A stretch of DNA of 64,000 nt from UBA7960 sp964624065 (lineage in GTDB: Bacteria > Bacteroidota > Bacteroidia > Bacteroidales > UBA7960), in NCBI GenBank assembly GCA_964624065.1, contig CAZUWF010000006.1, positions 19,218-83,217 of the forward strand, in the 5' to 3' direction. How positions within the stretch are numbered: position 1 is the first letter of the stretch; the number at the start of each line of letters is the position of its first letter. The translations under genes and the position numbers were made by a program. This document shows positions 45,851 to 54,815 of the stretch, piece after piece. The notes beneath the pieces are model-generated. The model had not been told where the DNA came from, made no database searches, and worked only from the letters and a program-made list of their open reading frames with translations.

Positions 45851-45858
45851 ACATTTGC
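45851..45858 (+). promoter_or_regulatory. Putative promoter -7 box of the small lipoprotein gene
   Basis: TACATTTG is an exact TAnnTTTG match, 35 bases before the ATG; no -33 box is at the standard distance. Confidence 0.5.
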
Positions 45859-45892
45859 CTCGCTTTTTTACCCTAATAAACCTAATTTAATT

Positions 45893-46135
45893 ATGAAAAA
45901 GTTATTTGCAATTTTGACCATCGTTGGCTTTGTTTTCTTTACTGCTTGCGGTTCTTCAAGTACCAAAGAGGTTAGCTCTGAGGTGGTTGAAAAAACCGAA
46001 TGCCAAAAGAAATGTAGTGATTCGGAGAAATCTGGAGAATGCAAATCTCAGAAAGAATGTTGCGGGAAAGCTGAAAAAGAATGCTGCAAGAGCAAGACCG
46101 AAGGAGAAGAAGTTAAAACCCAACCTGCAAGCTAG
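45893..46135 (+). CDS. Small cysteine-rich lipoprotein
   Basis: An 80-residue precursor with a lipoprotein signal peptide (KKLFAILTIVGFVFFTAC, acylated Cys at residue 19) and a mature part rich in Lys, Glu and Cys. After the lipid-bearing cysteine there are seven more, arranged as CQKKC, C, CC and CC (ECQKKCSD, KECCGKAEKECCKS). Such spacing suits metal binding or disulfides in the periplasm, but the family is unknown to me. It has its own promoter box and terminator, so it is expressed alone. Confidence 0.85.
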   Translation: MKKLFAILTIVGFVFFTACGSSSTKEVSSEVVEKTECQKKCSDSEKSGECKSQKECCGKAEKECCKSKTEGEEVKTQPAS

Positions 46136-46153
46136 TATTCATTAATCAAAAAG

Positions 46154-46188
46154 AAGGCCCCTGCAAGACTGTACGGGCCTTTTTTTTA
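46154..46188 (+). terminator. Terminator of the small lipoprotein gene
   Basis: AAGGCCC (46154-46160) pairs with GGGCCTT (46175-46181), followed by seven further T residues. Confidence 0.85.
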
Positions 46189-46195
46189 TCGCACA

Positions 46196-46846
46196 ATGGT
46201 AAATAAAAAGAAAGTTATTTTGTGGGACTGGAATGGTACACTGTTAGATGATATTGATACTTGCATCGAAGGAATTAACGTTCTGTTGGATAGAAGAGGC
46301 ATTCCATTGTTGACCAAGGATCGATACAGGCAAATTTTCACATTTCCGGTTAAGGATTACTACCAATTGGCAGGATTTGATTACTCGAAAGAGCCTTTCG
46401 AAATACCCGCAGAAGAGTTTATGCTTCATTACAAGGCAACAATGTGGAAATCCAACCTCTTCGATGATGCCTACAGGGTATTGTCAAGGTACAGGATTCT
46501 CGGATTCAGGCAATTCATTCTTTCGGCCATGGAACAGAATTTATTGCTAACATCTGTTAAAGAAAGGGGAATAGAGCAATTTTTTGACAGGGTATGTGGC
46601 ATAAGCGATAATTACGCCCACTCCAAGGTTAAAATTGCCAAGGAACTAATTTTAAAAAACGGAATCGACCCATCAGAAGCCATTTTGATTGGCGACACAA
46701 TTCACGATGCCGAGGTGGCCAGCGAAATAGGGGTTGACGCAGTTTTGGTTTCTAGAGGCCACCAATCCGACGAGCGACTCAAGGCAACCGGGATCCCGGT
46801 ATTCTGTAACTTCACAGAATTGGATAATATTCTGAGCTTCAAGTAG
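46196..46846 (+). CDS. HAD-family hydrolase, phosphoglycolate-phosphatase-like
   Basis: A 216-residue soluble protein of HAD subfamily I with an alpha-helical cap. Motif I is DWNGTLLDD: the nucleophile is Asp11, but the +2 acid/base position holds Asn13 instead of the usual Asp. Motif II is LSAMEQ, Lys in the HSKVKIAKE stretch, and motif IV GDTIHDAEVA has its aspartates. The family resembles PGP/Gph phosphatases, but the Asn at +2 weakens normal phosphatase catalysis, so the activity is uncertain. It starts only eight bases after the lipoprotein terminator. Confidence 0.85.
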   Translation: MVNKKKVILWDWNGTLLDDIDTCIEGINVLLDRRGIPLLTKDRYRQIFTFPVKDYYQLAGFDYSKEPFEIPAEEFMLHYKATMWKSNLFDDAYRVLSRYRILGFRQFILSAMEQNLLLTSVKERGIEQFFDRVCGISDNYAHSKVKIAKELILKNGIDPSEAILIGDTIHDAEVASEIGVDAVLVSRGHQSDERLKATGIPVFCNFTELDNILSFK

Positions 46847-46897
46847 GTTGTGATTGAGTAAACCGCCCTTTTCACAACCACTTTTATCAATACAATC

Positions 46898-47524
46898 TTA
46901 TTCGGGGTGGTAGCCCACTGTTTGGCAAAGTAAGATAACCATATCTTCACCAAGCCCCATTGCCTTACTCAAGGCTTGGGCGTTGAAAGAAGCCCTTGCC
47001 ACGGTTGCAAGGTTTTCGGAGGCGCAAAAAAGGTAAACGTTTTGGGAAATGTAACCCACATTGGTGTGCGATGCCTTTAACTGCCTTTCGTTGTGAGGTT
47101 GGGTAACTTTATTTTGGTTTGCCACGAAAATAAAATTTATGGGTGCTTGAGAAACAAACTGCTGTGTACCAGTTGCACCTCGGATATCTTCACCCAAAAC
47201 AAAAATCAATTGGTTCTCGGCAGAATCGTATAGGTACAAGCCCGATTCAAGCGAAACGAAAACATCAATCTCCTGCAAATTTCTACTTGTTGGAGCAGTA
47301 CGCCTTTTCTCTTCCAGCCGGTTATAACCGTAGCTCGCCCACAAAAGATTGGAAAGGGTTTGGGGGTCAAGGTCCTTTTTTGAGAATGCCCGGCTGGTTT
47401 TACGCTCCCTTAAAGCCTCCATCAATGGCTTACCGCCAGAGGTTAGGGGTTCGGGCAACTTAATATTCTGGGCCATTGTGGATGCCAAGAATAATGCTAA
47501 CGAAAGGGTGGTTAAAGGTTTCAT
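46898..47524 (-). CDS. Secreted nitroreductase-family (SagB/ThcOx-like) protein
   Basis: A 208-residue flavin-fold protein with an N-terminal signal peptide (MKPLTTLSLALFLASTMAQ), which is unusual for a nitroreductase. FMN-site marks are RERKTSRAF at the start of the mature domain, APTSRNLQEIDVFV, and the LSKAMGLGEDMVILLCQTVGYHP end typical of the SagB-type dehydrogenase branch. If exported it would hold FMN in the periplasm. It lies 72 bases downstream of the S41 protease gene on the same strand and could share its transcript. The substrate is unknown. Confidence 0.87.
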   Translation of the reverse strand: MKPLTTLSLALFLASTMAQNIKLPEPLTSGGKPLMEALRERKTSRAFSKKDLDPQTLSNLLWASYGYNRLEEKRRTAPTSRNLQEIDVFVSLESGLYLYDSAENQLIFVLGEDIRGATGTQQFVSQAPINFIFVANQNKVTQPHNERQLKASHTNVGYISQNVYLFCASENLATVARASFNAQALSKAMGLGEDMVILLCQTVGYHPE

Positions 47525-47596
47525 GGAAGATGATGATTAGTGAAGAGTTATCAGGTAAGGGTTTTCGATATTCAACTTTTTACTTTCCAATTTAAG

Positions 47597-49204
47597 CTAA
47601 TAGATTATGTTCATCTTGTCAAAAGTACTATCCTGGAGTAGTTCAATGGCCTTTTGTAGGGCATTGTCGGTGGGTGCCATTACCTTGATGTAAGCACCGA
47701 AGTCAAATAAATTTCTGGCTATCAAACCCTTAAGTTGGAGTTTAAGAAAATTTACATCCAGCCCATTTTTCCAGTCATCTTCAGTAATTTCTTTCTCTTT
47801 GGCGTAAGCCACAAGTTCATTTACCATTTGGTCTCCCACCTCAAAGCCTCTGATAAAACTATCCACATCCTTGAACTTGCGGTTCAATTCATCCCTTCTT
47901 TGATTTGTTTTTTCAACCGAAAAGTTGTTGATGGTGCCGGATCTGTTAAGACGTGCGTGAAAATCAGATATCCTTGTTGTGTCCATTGACACGAAAAAAT
48001 CGGGCATTATCCCGCCACCACCAAACACGAGTCGGTTATTTATTTTGGTGAAAAACTTAAGTGAGTCGGGCAGGTGGACGCTGTCTTGGCTGAATAGTTC
48101 GCCCCTTTCGAACCGGTTTTGCAGGTCCTCCCGGTATTTTATGTTACCATCTTGGTAGGATCTTTGTATGGCTCTTCCTGTTGGAGTGTGGTACTCCGAA
48201 GTGGTGAGCCTAACCTGAGATCCATCTGGCAAATTGTACTGCTGCTGCACCAAACCCTTGCCAAATGTACGCCGTCCAACAATTAAACCCCTATCCCAAT
48301 CTTGAATGGCACCAGCCAAAATTTCGCTTGCAGAGGCGCTACCCTCGTTAACGAGAACAACTAATTTTCCCTTTTGAAAAACCCCCAAGCCTGAGCTTGA
48401 CCTTCTTTGCGAAGGTACCGAACGGCCCTCGGTGTAAACAATCAATTTATCCTGGCTTAGAAATTGATCACCAAGGTCCATAGCGACGTTTAAAAAGCCT
48501 CCCGAGTTGTAATTCAAGTCTAAAACTAGGCTTTTCATCCCCTTGGCCTTGAGGTCATCAATTGCCTTGAAGAACTCTTCCATAGTGGTGCGCGAAAACC
48601 GACTTAACTTTAGGTACCCTATTTCTGGGGAAACCATAAAGGAGGCATCAATCGAGTATATGGGGATCCGATCTCGAGTAATCGTAAAAAAAAGTATGTC
48701 CCTAACATTTCGCCTAACGATTCCAATTTTTACATTGGTTCCTCTTTTGCCGCGCAACCGATCTAAAACAAACTGGTTGTTAACCTGGCTTCCAAACGAA
48801 ATCTCGTCACTTATCCTTACAATCTTGTCGCCGGGAAGCACTCCAACCTTTTCAGACGGGCCGCCAAGCACAAGGCCATTTACAAGGATGGTATCGTTGA
48901 TAATTTGAAACTGTATCCCTATTCCGTCAAAACTACCCTCCAAAGGCTCGTTTGCTCGGCGCAATTCCTCACCCGAAAGGTACGTACTATGCGGATCTAA
49001 ATCCTTAAGTATTCCTTTTATTGCGTCCTCCACCACCTTTTTGTGGTCAACCTCTTCAATGTAGGCAGCATTGAGTATTTGCAAAAAGCGATTGAGTTTG
49101 TCAAGTTGGGCGCGGTCAAACTGACCAAAGGCCGAACCTGATACGAACAAAAGAATAATTATGGCTTGAAGTGCAGTTCTGACCACCTTACCTCTGTGTT
49201 TCAT
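47597..49204 (-). CDS. S41-family C-terminal processing peptidase (CtpA-like)
   Basis: A 535-residue periplasmic protease that trims or degrades proteins from their C-terminus. A signal peptide or anchor occupies residues 8-27, a PDZ domain about 85-180, and the S41 catalytic core follows with Ser291 (NEGSASASEIL) and Lys316 (RRTFGKGLVQ), 25 residues apart as in CtpB. A C-terminal helical extension (about 400-535) is typical for Bacteroidota members. A reverse-strand TAACTTTG box at 49239-49246 lies 35 bases before the ATG. Confidence 0.94.
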   Translation of the reverse strand: MKHRGKVVRTALQAIIILLFVSGSAFGQFDRAQLDKLNRFLQILNAAYIEEVDHKKVVEDAIKGILKDLDPHSTYLSGEELRRANEPLEGSFDGIGIQFQIINDTILVNGLVLGGPSEKVGVLPGDKIVRISDEISFGSQVNNQFVLDRLRGKRGTNVKIGIVRRNVRDILFFTITRDRIPIYSIDASFMVSPEIGYLKLSRFSRTTMEEFFKAIDDLKAKGMKSLVLDLNYNSGGFLNVAMDLGDQFLSQDKLIVYTEGRSVPSQRRSSSGLGVFQKGKLVVLVNEGSASASEILAGAIQDWDRGLIVGRRTFGKGLVQQQYNLPDGSQVRLTTSEYHTPTGRAIQRSYQDGNIKYREDLQNRFERGELFSQDSVHLPDSLKFFTKINNRLVFGGGGIMPDFFVSMDTTRISDFHARLNRSGTINNFSVEKTNQRRDELNRKFKDVDSFIRGFEVGDQMVNELVAYAKEKEITEDDWKNGLDVNFLKLQLKGLIARNLFDFGAYIKVMAPTDNALQKAIELLQDSTFDKMNIIY

Positions 49205-49514
49205 TATTCAAAAATTTTAAAATCTGTCAATTTTGCACCAAAGTTAATACTTTGTTTTGGTGGCCGCCACAAGGCTGGGATTAAATGAGTTAAAAATTCA
49301 AAAAAATGACCTAATAATTCCGTGACCTCATCAAAGGGTGGGATAGAAATAAAAAAATAAATTGGGGTTAACAATTTCAAAAATTGCAAAAGTCCCTGAT
49401 AAGACTCGAAAAAAAATTGTATTTTTGCGCCGCAAAAAAGGCAGCTATAACCTAAAATCAATAGTGTCGGTATGTAAATTCAACAGTAGGGATATAAATC
49501 AAAATTAATTTAAA
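49205..49514. other. Divergent promoter region between the S41 protease gene and ppdK
   Basis: 310 bases without a gene. It holds two exact -7 boxes: reverse TAACTTTG at 49239-49246 for the protease and forward TATTTTTG at 49420-49427 for ppdK. The ppdK leader is about 80 bases. No riboswitch fold is recognised. Confidence 0.5.
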
Positions 49515-52316
49515 ATGGAGAAAAAAATGAACGGGGCAGAATTGATTGATGCCATAATGAAAAACAAGAAAGTTTACTTCTTTGGTGGCGAAAGGGCCGA
49601 TGGTGACTCAACAATGCGCAATTTACTTGGGGGTAAGGGAGCCAATCTTGCCGAAATGGTTAATATAGGTACACCCGTTCCTCCGGGATTTACCATAACA
49701 ACAGAGGTTTGCACGCTTTACAATGCCAAGGGTCGTCAATTTGTGATTGATACCATTAAGGCCGAGGTAGAGGAAAACATGCGTAGGGTCGAAAAAGAAA
49801 TGGGAGCTGGATTTGGCAACAAAGACAACCCCCTTTTAATGTCGGTACGTTCGGGAGCCAGGGCATCAATGCCTGGTATGATGGATACGGTTTTGAATCT
49901 TGGACTCAACGAGCAAACCCTTGAAGGTTTGTCAAAAAAATCGGGCAACGAAAGGTTCGTGTGGGACTCTTACCGCAGGTTTGTGCAGATGTATGGCGAT
50001 GTGGTAATGGATATGAAACCCAAAACCAAGGAAGACCACGATCCCTTCGATGAAATTATGGAACACCTCAAAGAAGAGAAGGGAGTTAAAACCGACCAAG
50101 AACTTACAACAAACGATCTTAAAGAATTGGTTAAGCGATTCAAGAAGGCGGTAAAAGAGGTTACAGGCAAGGACTTTCCGGAAGATCCATGGGAGCAGCT
50201 TTGGGGCTCGGTAATGGCTGTTTTCGAATCATGGAACAACCCTAGGGCAACCTACTACCGCCGTATGCACAACATTCCTGCCGAATGGGGAACCGCCGTT
50301 AACGTTCAGGCTATGGTATTTGGAAATATGGGAAATACCTCTGCAACCGGTGTTGCCTTTACTCGCGATGCAGCTACGGGCGAAAACCTTTTCAATGGTG
50401 AGTACCTTGTCAACGCCCAAGGCGAAGACGTGGTGGCAGGTATTCGCACGCCCCAGGAGATTACTAAGGAAGGCTCCTTGCGTTGGGCAAAGTTACAAGG
50501 GGTTACAGAGGAAGACCGTCGAGCCAATTTCCCATCACTTGAAGAACTCTTCCCCGATCTTTACAGGCAACTTTTCGAGCAGCAGCAAAATCTCGAAAAT
50601 CATTACGGCGATATGCAAGACCTTGAATTTACAATTCAAGAAGGCAAGCTTTGGATGCTCCAAACTCGTAACGGAAAGCGCACGGGACCTGCAATGGTAA
50701 AAATTGCAATGGATAAGATGCGTGAAGGTAGCATTTCGGAGGAGGAAGCAATTATGAGGGTTGAGCCAAACAAACTTGATGAGTTGCTTCACCCGGTTTT
50801 TGATAAGATTGAACTAGCCAAGGCCAAGGTTCTGGCAAAAGGTTTGCCGGCTTCGCCAGGTGCGGCTACTGGCCGGATTGTTTTCTTTGCCGACGATGCC
50901 GCTGCTTGGGCAGCTCAAGGAAAGAGCGTTATTTTGGTACGCGTTGAAACATCGCCCGAAGACTTGGCTGGTATGGACGCTGCAAAAGGTATCTTGACCG
51001 CACGCGGGGGCATGACCTCCCACGCCGCCGTAGTTGCCCGTGGTATGGGCAAGTGCTGTGTTTCGGGTGCTGGTAGTTGCAATATCAATTACAAAAACCG
51101 CACCATGACTGTAGATGGGGTTATTTTCAACGAAGGCGATTTCATCTCCCTTAACGGGACCACCGGCGAGGTTATCCAAGGAAAGGTCAAAACCGTTGAT
51201 CCTGAAATGAGTGGTGATTTTGGTGATTTGATGGCCTTGGCTGAAAAATATACCCGCATGTATGTCAGGACGAATGCCGATACACCCAAGGATGCCAAAG
51301 TTGCCCGCGATTTTGGTGCCAAGGGTATTGGTTTGTGCCGCACTGAGCATATGTTCTTTGAAGGGGAGAGGATTAAAGCAATGCGCGAAATGATTTTAGC
51401 CGATGATGAGGCCGGCCGCCGTAAGGCCCTTGAGAAGCTCCTGCCTATACAAAGGGAGGACTTCGAGGGAATCTTTGAAGCTATGCAAAATCTACCCGTT
51501 ACAGTTAGGCTTCTCGATCCACCATTGCACGAGTTTTTGCCACACGAGCCAGGCAATCAAGCAGAAATGGCGATAGAAATGGGGATAACCCCTGAGGAAG
51601 TTAAGGCTAAGGTTGACTCACTTCACGAATTCAACCCAATGCTTGGTCATCGTGGATGCCGCTTAGGTAACACCTACCCTGAAATTTCCGAAATGCAGGC
51701 TAAAGCAATTATTGAAGCGGCGGTTGAACTTAAGAAAAAAGGTGTCAACGCCATTCCCGAAATTATGATTCCGCTAACCGGAACCTTCGAGGAAATGAAA
51801 CTTCAGGAGGAAATAGTTCGCACAACGGCAGAGAAAGTTATTGAAGAAAATGGGGTTAGGGTTGATTACTTGGTAGGTACCATGATAGAAATTCCTAGGG
51901 CAACCCTGATTGCCGATAAAATTGCCGAGAGTGCCGAATTCTTCTCCTTTGGAACCAACGACCTAACCCAAATGACTTACGGGTATTCGCGCGACGATGC
52001 TGGTCGGTTCCTTCCAATTTACATTGAAAAGGGGTTGTTGAAGCACGACCCATTTCAGGTGCTTGACCAAGAAGGTGTTGGACAACTTGTTGAGTTAGCG
52101 GTGGAACGAGGCCGCAAAGGTCGTCCAGGTCTTAAGATAGGAATTTGTGGCGAACACGGTGGTGAACCATCTTCGGTGGAGTTTTGCCACAGAGTCGGAA
52201 TGGACTACGTTAGTTGCTCGCCATACAGGGTGCCAATAGCACGTCTGGCTGCTGCCCAAGCGGTAGTGCGCGAATTACTTTCAAAAAAAGGAAAGGCTGG
52301 ATACACAACAGCATAA
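49515..52316 (+). CDS. ppdK: Pyruvate, phosphate dikinase
   Basis: PPDK reversibly forms PEP, AMP and PPi from pyruvate, ATP and phosphate. The 933-residue protein has an N-terminal ATP-grasp domain (GGKGANLAEM, MQDLEFTIQEGKLW and the LQTRNGKRT end), the swivelling phosphohistidine domain with His503 in GGMTSHAAVVARGMG, and the C-terminal PEP/pyruvate barrel with catalytic Cys878 in GICGEHGGEPSS. The family length and the GCRLGNTYPEI stretch separate it from PEP synthase. In anaerobic Bacteroidota it works either in glycolysis, gaining ATP through PPi, or in gluconeogenesis. It has its own promoter box and terminator. Confidence 0.97.
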   Translation: MEKKMNGAELIDAIMKNKKVYFFGGERADGDSTMRNLLGGKGANLAEMVNIGTPVPPGFTITTEVCTLYNAKGRQFVIDTIKAEVEENMRRVEKEMGAGFGNKDNPLLMSVRSGARASMPGMMDTVLNLGLNEQTLEGLSKKSGNERFVWDSYRRFVQMYGDVVMDMKPKTKEDHDPFDEIMEHLKEEKGVKTDQELTTNDLKELVKRFKKAVKEVTGKDFPEDPWEQLWGSVMAVFESWNNPRATYYRRMHNIPAEWGTAVNVQAMVFGNMGNTSATGVAFTRDAATGENLFNGEYLVNAQGEDVVAGIRTPQEITKEGSLRWAKLQGVTEEDRRANFPSLEELFPDLYRQLFEQQQNLENHYGDMQDLEFTIQEGKLWMLQTRNGKRTGPAMVKIAMDKMREGSISEEEAIMRVEPNKLDELLHPVFDKIELAKAKVLAKGLPASPGAATGRIVFFADDAAAWAAQGKSVILVRVETSPEDLAGMDAAKGILTARGGMTSHAAVVARGMGKCCVSGAGSCNINYKNRTMTVDGVIFNEGDFISLNGTTGEVIQGKVKTVDPEMSGDFGDLMALAEKYTRMYVRTNADTPKDAKVARDFGAKGIGLCRTEHMFFEGERIKAMREMILADDEAGRRKALEKLLPIQREDFEGIFEAMQNLPVTVRLLDPPLHEFLPHEPGNQAEMAIEMGITPEEVKAKVDSLHEFNPMLGHRGCRLGNTYPEISEMQAKAIIEAAVELKKKGVNAIPEIMIPLTGTFEEMKLQEEIVRTTAEKVIEENGVRVDYLVGTMIEIPRATLIADKIAESAEFFSFGTNDLTQMTYGYSRDDAGRFLPIYIEKGLLKHDPFQVLDQEGVGQLVELAVERGRKGRPGLKIGICGEHGGEPSSVEFCHRVGMDYVSCSPYRVPIARLAAAQAVVRELLSKKGKAGYTTA

Positions 52317-52333
52317 CCCTTTTAACCTGCTCT

Positions 52334-52371
52334 AAAAAAAATCCACCTCCGAAATGGGGTGGTTTTTTTTG
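52334..52371 (+). terminator. Terminator of ppdK
   Basis: A run of A and CCACC (52343-52347) pairs with GGTGG (52358-52362) and a row of eight T; short but well placed, 20 bases after the stop. Confidence 0.75.
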
Positions 52372-52562
52372 TTGATGGATAGGGCTTTATAGGTATTGAA
52401 AGGAAAATAAAACAGGAGGTTAATGTTTGGTAGATTTACAGATGATGGGTCGGTCACAAATAATGAAAGGGAATAAAAATATATTTCAATCGGAAGCAGG
52501 CATGAGGAAACAAACCGAACTCGGTTGATCTTCGCTCTTCCGGCCTTGGACACTAGGGGTTA

Positions 52563-53600
52563 TTAATTGTCAATTTTTCTTTTGGTCAGTTCCTTTGTCG
52601 AAAGCAAGCCACACGCGGCTTGGATGTCTTCGCCTCTCGAGGCTCTTATCGTTGTGTACACTCCTTTTGAAGTTAGTGAATCGCGGAAGGTCAATATTCT
52701 TTCGTTTGGCGAGCCTTTGAGCGGGCTTCCGGGTATTTGATGAAAACGAATTAGATTTACCCTGCATTGAAGATTGCTCAAGAGTTTGACCATACCGTTT
52801 ACGTGCCTCGGGGTGTCGTTGAAATTATCGAACATTATGTATTCAAATGAAATTCTACGTTGGCCGGAGAAGTCGAACTTCCTTATCTCCCTAACCACTT
52901 CCTCGATAGAATAAACGTTTTGGATGGGCATTAGCGAGCGTCTCTCATTGTCGAATGGGGTATGAAGGCTTACCGCGAGGTTGCATTCGCTTAGCTCGAG
53001 GAATTGGTGCAGGTGAGGAATTATCCCAATTGTAGAAACGGTAATTCGCCGCGGGCTCATTGCCATTCCCCAATCCGATGTCAAAATTTCAAGTGAGGTC
53101 AAAACATTTTCCAGGTTGTCCATAGGCTCGCCCATACCCATGTAAACAATGTTGGTAATGCTATGCCGCTCGGGTATGCTACGCAATTGGTTTACTATTT
53201 CTCCGGCCGAAAGGTTTCCCTGGAATCCCTGCTTGCCTGTCATGCAGAAAAGGCATCCCATCTTGCAACCAACCTGGCTAGAAACGCAAAGAGTTGCCCT
53301 ATCACCTTCGGGAATGTATGCGGCTTCCACAAATTTCTGGTTTTGGCTTGTAAAGAGATATTTCTTTGTTCCGTCGGCCGATTCTGAAACCATACTCGGT
53401 GGCGAAACCCCAAAATCATAATTTCCTGACAGAATATCGCGTATTTTCAATGAGAGGTTTGTCATACCATCAATTGAAGTGATATCCTTTTTGTAAAGCC
53501 AATCTGCAATTTGTTTTGCTGTGTATTTGGGAATTCCTTCGGCTTGAACCAAAATGGTTAGCTCCGCGAGGGTTAATCCAAAAAGTGGTTTTCGTCTCAT
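52563..53600 (-). CDS. rlmN: Dual-specificity 23S rRNA (A2503-C2)/tRNA (A37-C2) methyltransferase
   Basis: A radical-SAM methylase that makes 2-methyladenosine at A2503 of 23S rRNA (and A37 of some tRNAs), aiding translational accuracy. The cluster ligands are Cys112-x3-Cys116-x2-Cys119 (GCKMGCLFC), the SAM site GMGEPMDN lies after it, and the C-terminal reactive cysteine is in DIQAACGLL. The N-terminal accessory domain (KYTAKQIADWLYKK) is present. The 345-residue length is normal. The FNR-like gene lies 49 bases upstream on the same strand and could be cotranscribed. Confidence 0.96.
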   Translation of the reverse strand: MRRKPLFGLTLAELTILVQAEGIPKYTAKQIADWLYKKDITSIDGMTNLSLKIRDILSGNYDFGVSPPSMVSESADGTKKYLFTSQNQKFVEAAYIPEGDRATLCVSSQVGCKMGCLFCMTGKQGFQGNLSAGEIVNQLRSIPERHSITNIVYMGMGEPMDNLENVLTSLEILTSDWGMAMSPRRITVSTIGIIPHLHQFLELSECNLAVSLHTPFDNERRSLMPIQNVYSIEEVVREIRKFDFSGQRRISFEYIMFDNFNDTPRHVNGMVKLLSNLQCRVNLIRFHQIPGSPLKGSPNERILTFRDSLTSKGVYTTIRASRGEDIQAACGLLSTKELTKRKIDN

Positions 53601-53649
53601 AATTGATAATTGGCAACCTTAAGGAGGGGCCCAATTTGCCTGGTATGGG

Positions 53650-54315
53650 TTAGAAGTAAATCTCAGCACTTATATTACCGAAAGGGATCCCACGGGCAAT
53701 AAGCTCGTCGCGGGTGTCAACAACCATTTCGGCACTTCCGCAAAGGTAATACCGTTTGGAAATATCCAAATTCTTCCATTCGCTTACAAATTGCGTTACT
53801 CTACCCTGATAATGATCATCGCTAGGATAACGAGAGCAACATTGTATGTAATTCCTTCCCAAAGTTAACTCTAGGTAACCTTTGAAATAAAAGTACTCGG
53901 GAAAACTCGCGCCGTGAATTAGGGTAGGGTTAAAACCTTTGAGCGATTTGATTTTTGCCACAAATGGGGCTATGCCGGTTCCGGCGCAAATATAAACAGC
54001 ATTATGGCTCACCTCAGTGAATGTACCGAAAGGTTCTGAAACCAAAACCTTGTCACCGGGTTCTAGTTTGGATAGCATAGGAGTGAGCAGGCCGCCCGAT
54101 TTCTCAGTGTAAAGAATGTCCACTACTTCGTCATTCTCGCCGCTTGCAATGCTGTATAGGCGTGGCCCTGCTGTAGTATTTACACCCAAAGCAACAACCT
54201 GGCCCGCCAAAAAATCAAAATCCCTTTCGAAAGAAAGCAAGTAGGTACCTTGGGCAATTTGAATATTGTCAACAATGGGCAACAGCCTGTGATTTATTTC
54301 TGACCAATTTTTCAT
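53650..54315 (-). CDS. FAD-dependent ferredoxin-NADP reductase-like oxidoreductase
   Basis: The protein of 221 residues is a minimal FNR-type flavoprotein: FAD domain with RLYSIASGE (the RxYS motif at about 50) and SGGLLTPML, and an NAD(P) domain with YICAGTGIAPFVA and YLCGSAEMV, ending in the aromatic-rich NISAEIYF that stacks on the flavin. No 2Fe-2S domain is fused, so the partner is a separate ferredoxin or flavodoxin. It precedes rlmN in the same direction, an enzyme that needs reduced electrons, though this may be chance. Confidence 0.9.
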   Translation of the reverse strand: MKNWSEINHRLLPIVDNIQIAQGTYLLSFERDFDFLAGQVVALGVNTTAGPRLYSIASGENDEVVDILYTEKSGGLLTPMLSKLEPGDKVLVSEPFGTFTEVSHNAVYICAGTGIAPFVAKIKSLKGFNPTLIHGASFPEYFYFKGYLELTLGRNYIQCCSRYPSDDHYQGRVTQFVSEWKNLDISKRYYLCGSAEMVVDTRDELIARGIPFGNISAEIYF

Positions 54316-54815
54316 ACAATTAAATCTTTGGAATATCTAACCCCGGAATCGCAGATAGGTTCAAACCCTAGGATAGAATATAATTAAATGGATTTTGATA
54401 GTTCATAACCTAAAGGCCAAATTTTGAAAATAACTATCGAACCCCATTTTTCTGAAAAGGTATTTTCGGTGAGGATTAAGAATGTATCAAGGGGCAAAAA
54501 TCATACTTTTCATTGGTAATTTTTAGGTGCTGTTTTCGCCGGTTTTACCATTTGTAAAGTGCGTAATCGTATTAGAAAAGGGCAAAGCGCCACCATATAG
54601 TACTAATTGGGCATATGGGGCGCCGGGTTTCTTGTAGAGATTATTAATAGTTTTGTTTAGCTCGTTCGATGCGATTGTATTATTTTCACGCCATAAAATA
54701 CCACCTAATTATCACTGTTTAATTTATCAAGAAAAGGTAAGGATGGATCACACTTCGGTTCTCGTTCTTCAATCCCTTGATCAACCTCACATCCTCGAAT
54801 AATTTAATCCTAGCC
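54316..54815. other. Non-coding stretch between the glycosyltransferase and FNR-like genes
   Basis: 500 bases with no open frame of note. TAnnTTTG-like boxes on the reverse strand near 54330 could serve the FNR-like gene. Nothing else recognised. Confidence 0.4.

Noticed and set aside
50814..51556. Reverse frames of 155-178 codons opposite ppdK
   Set aside because: Shadows of ppdK; both overlap each other and the catalytic domain.
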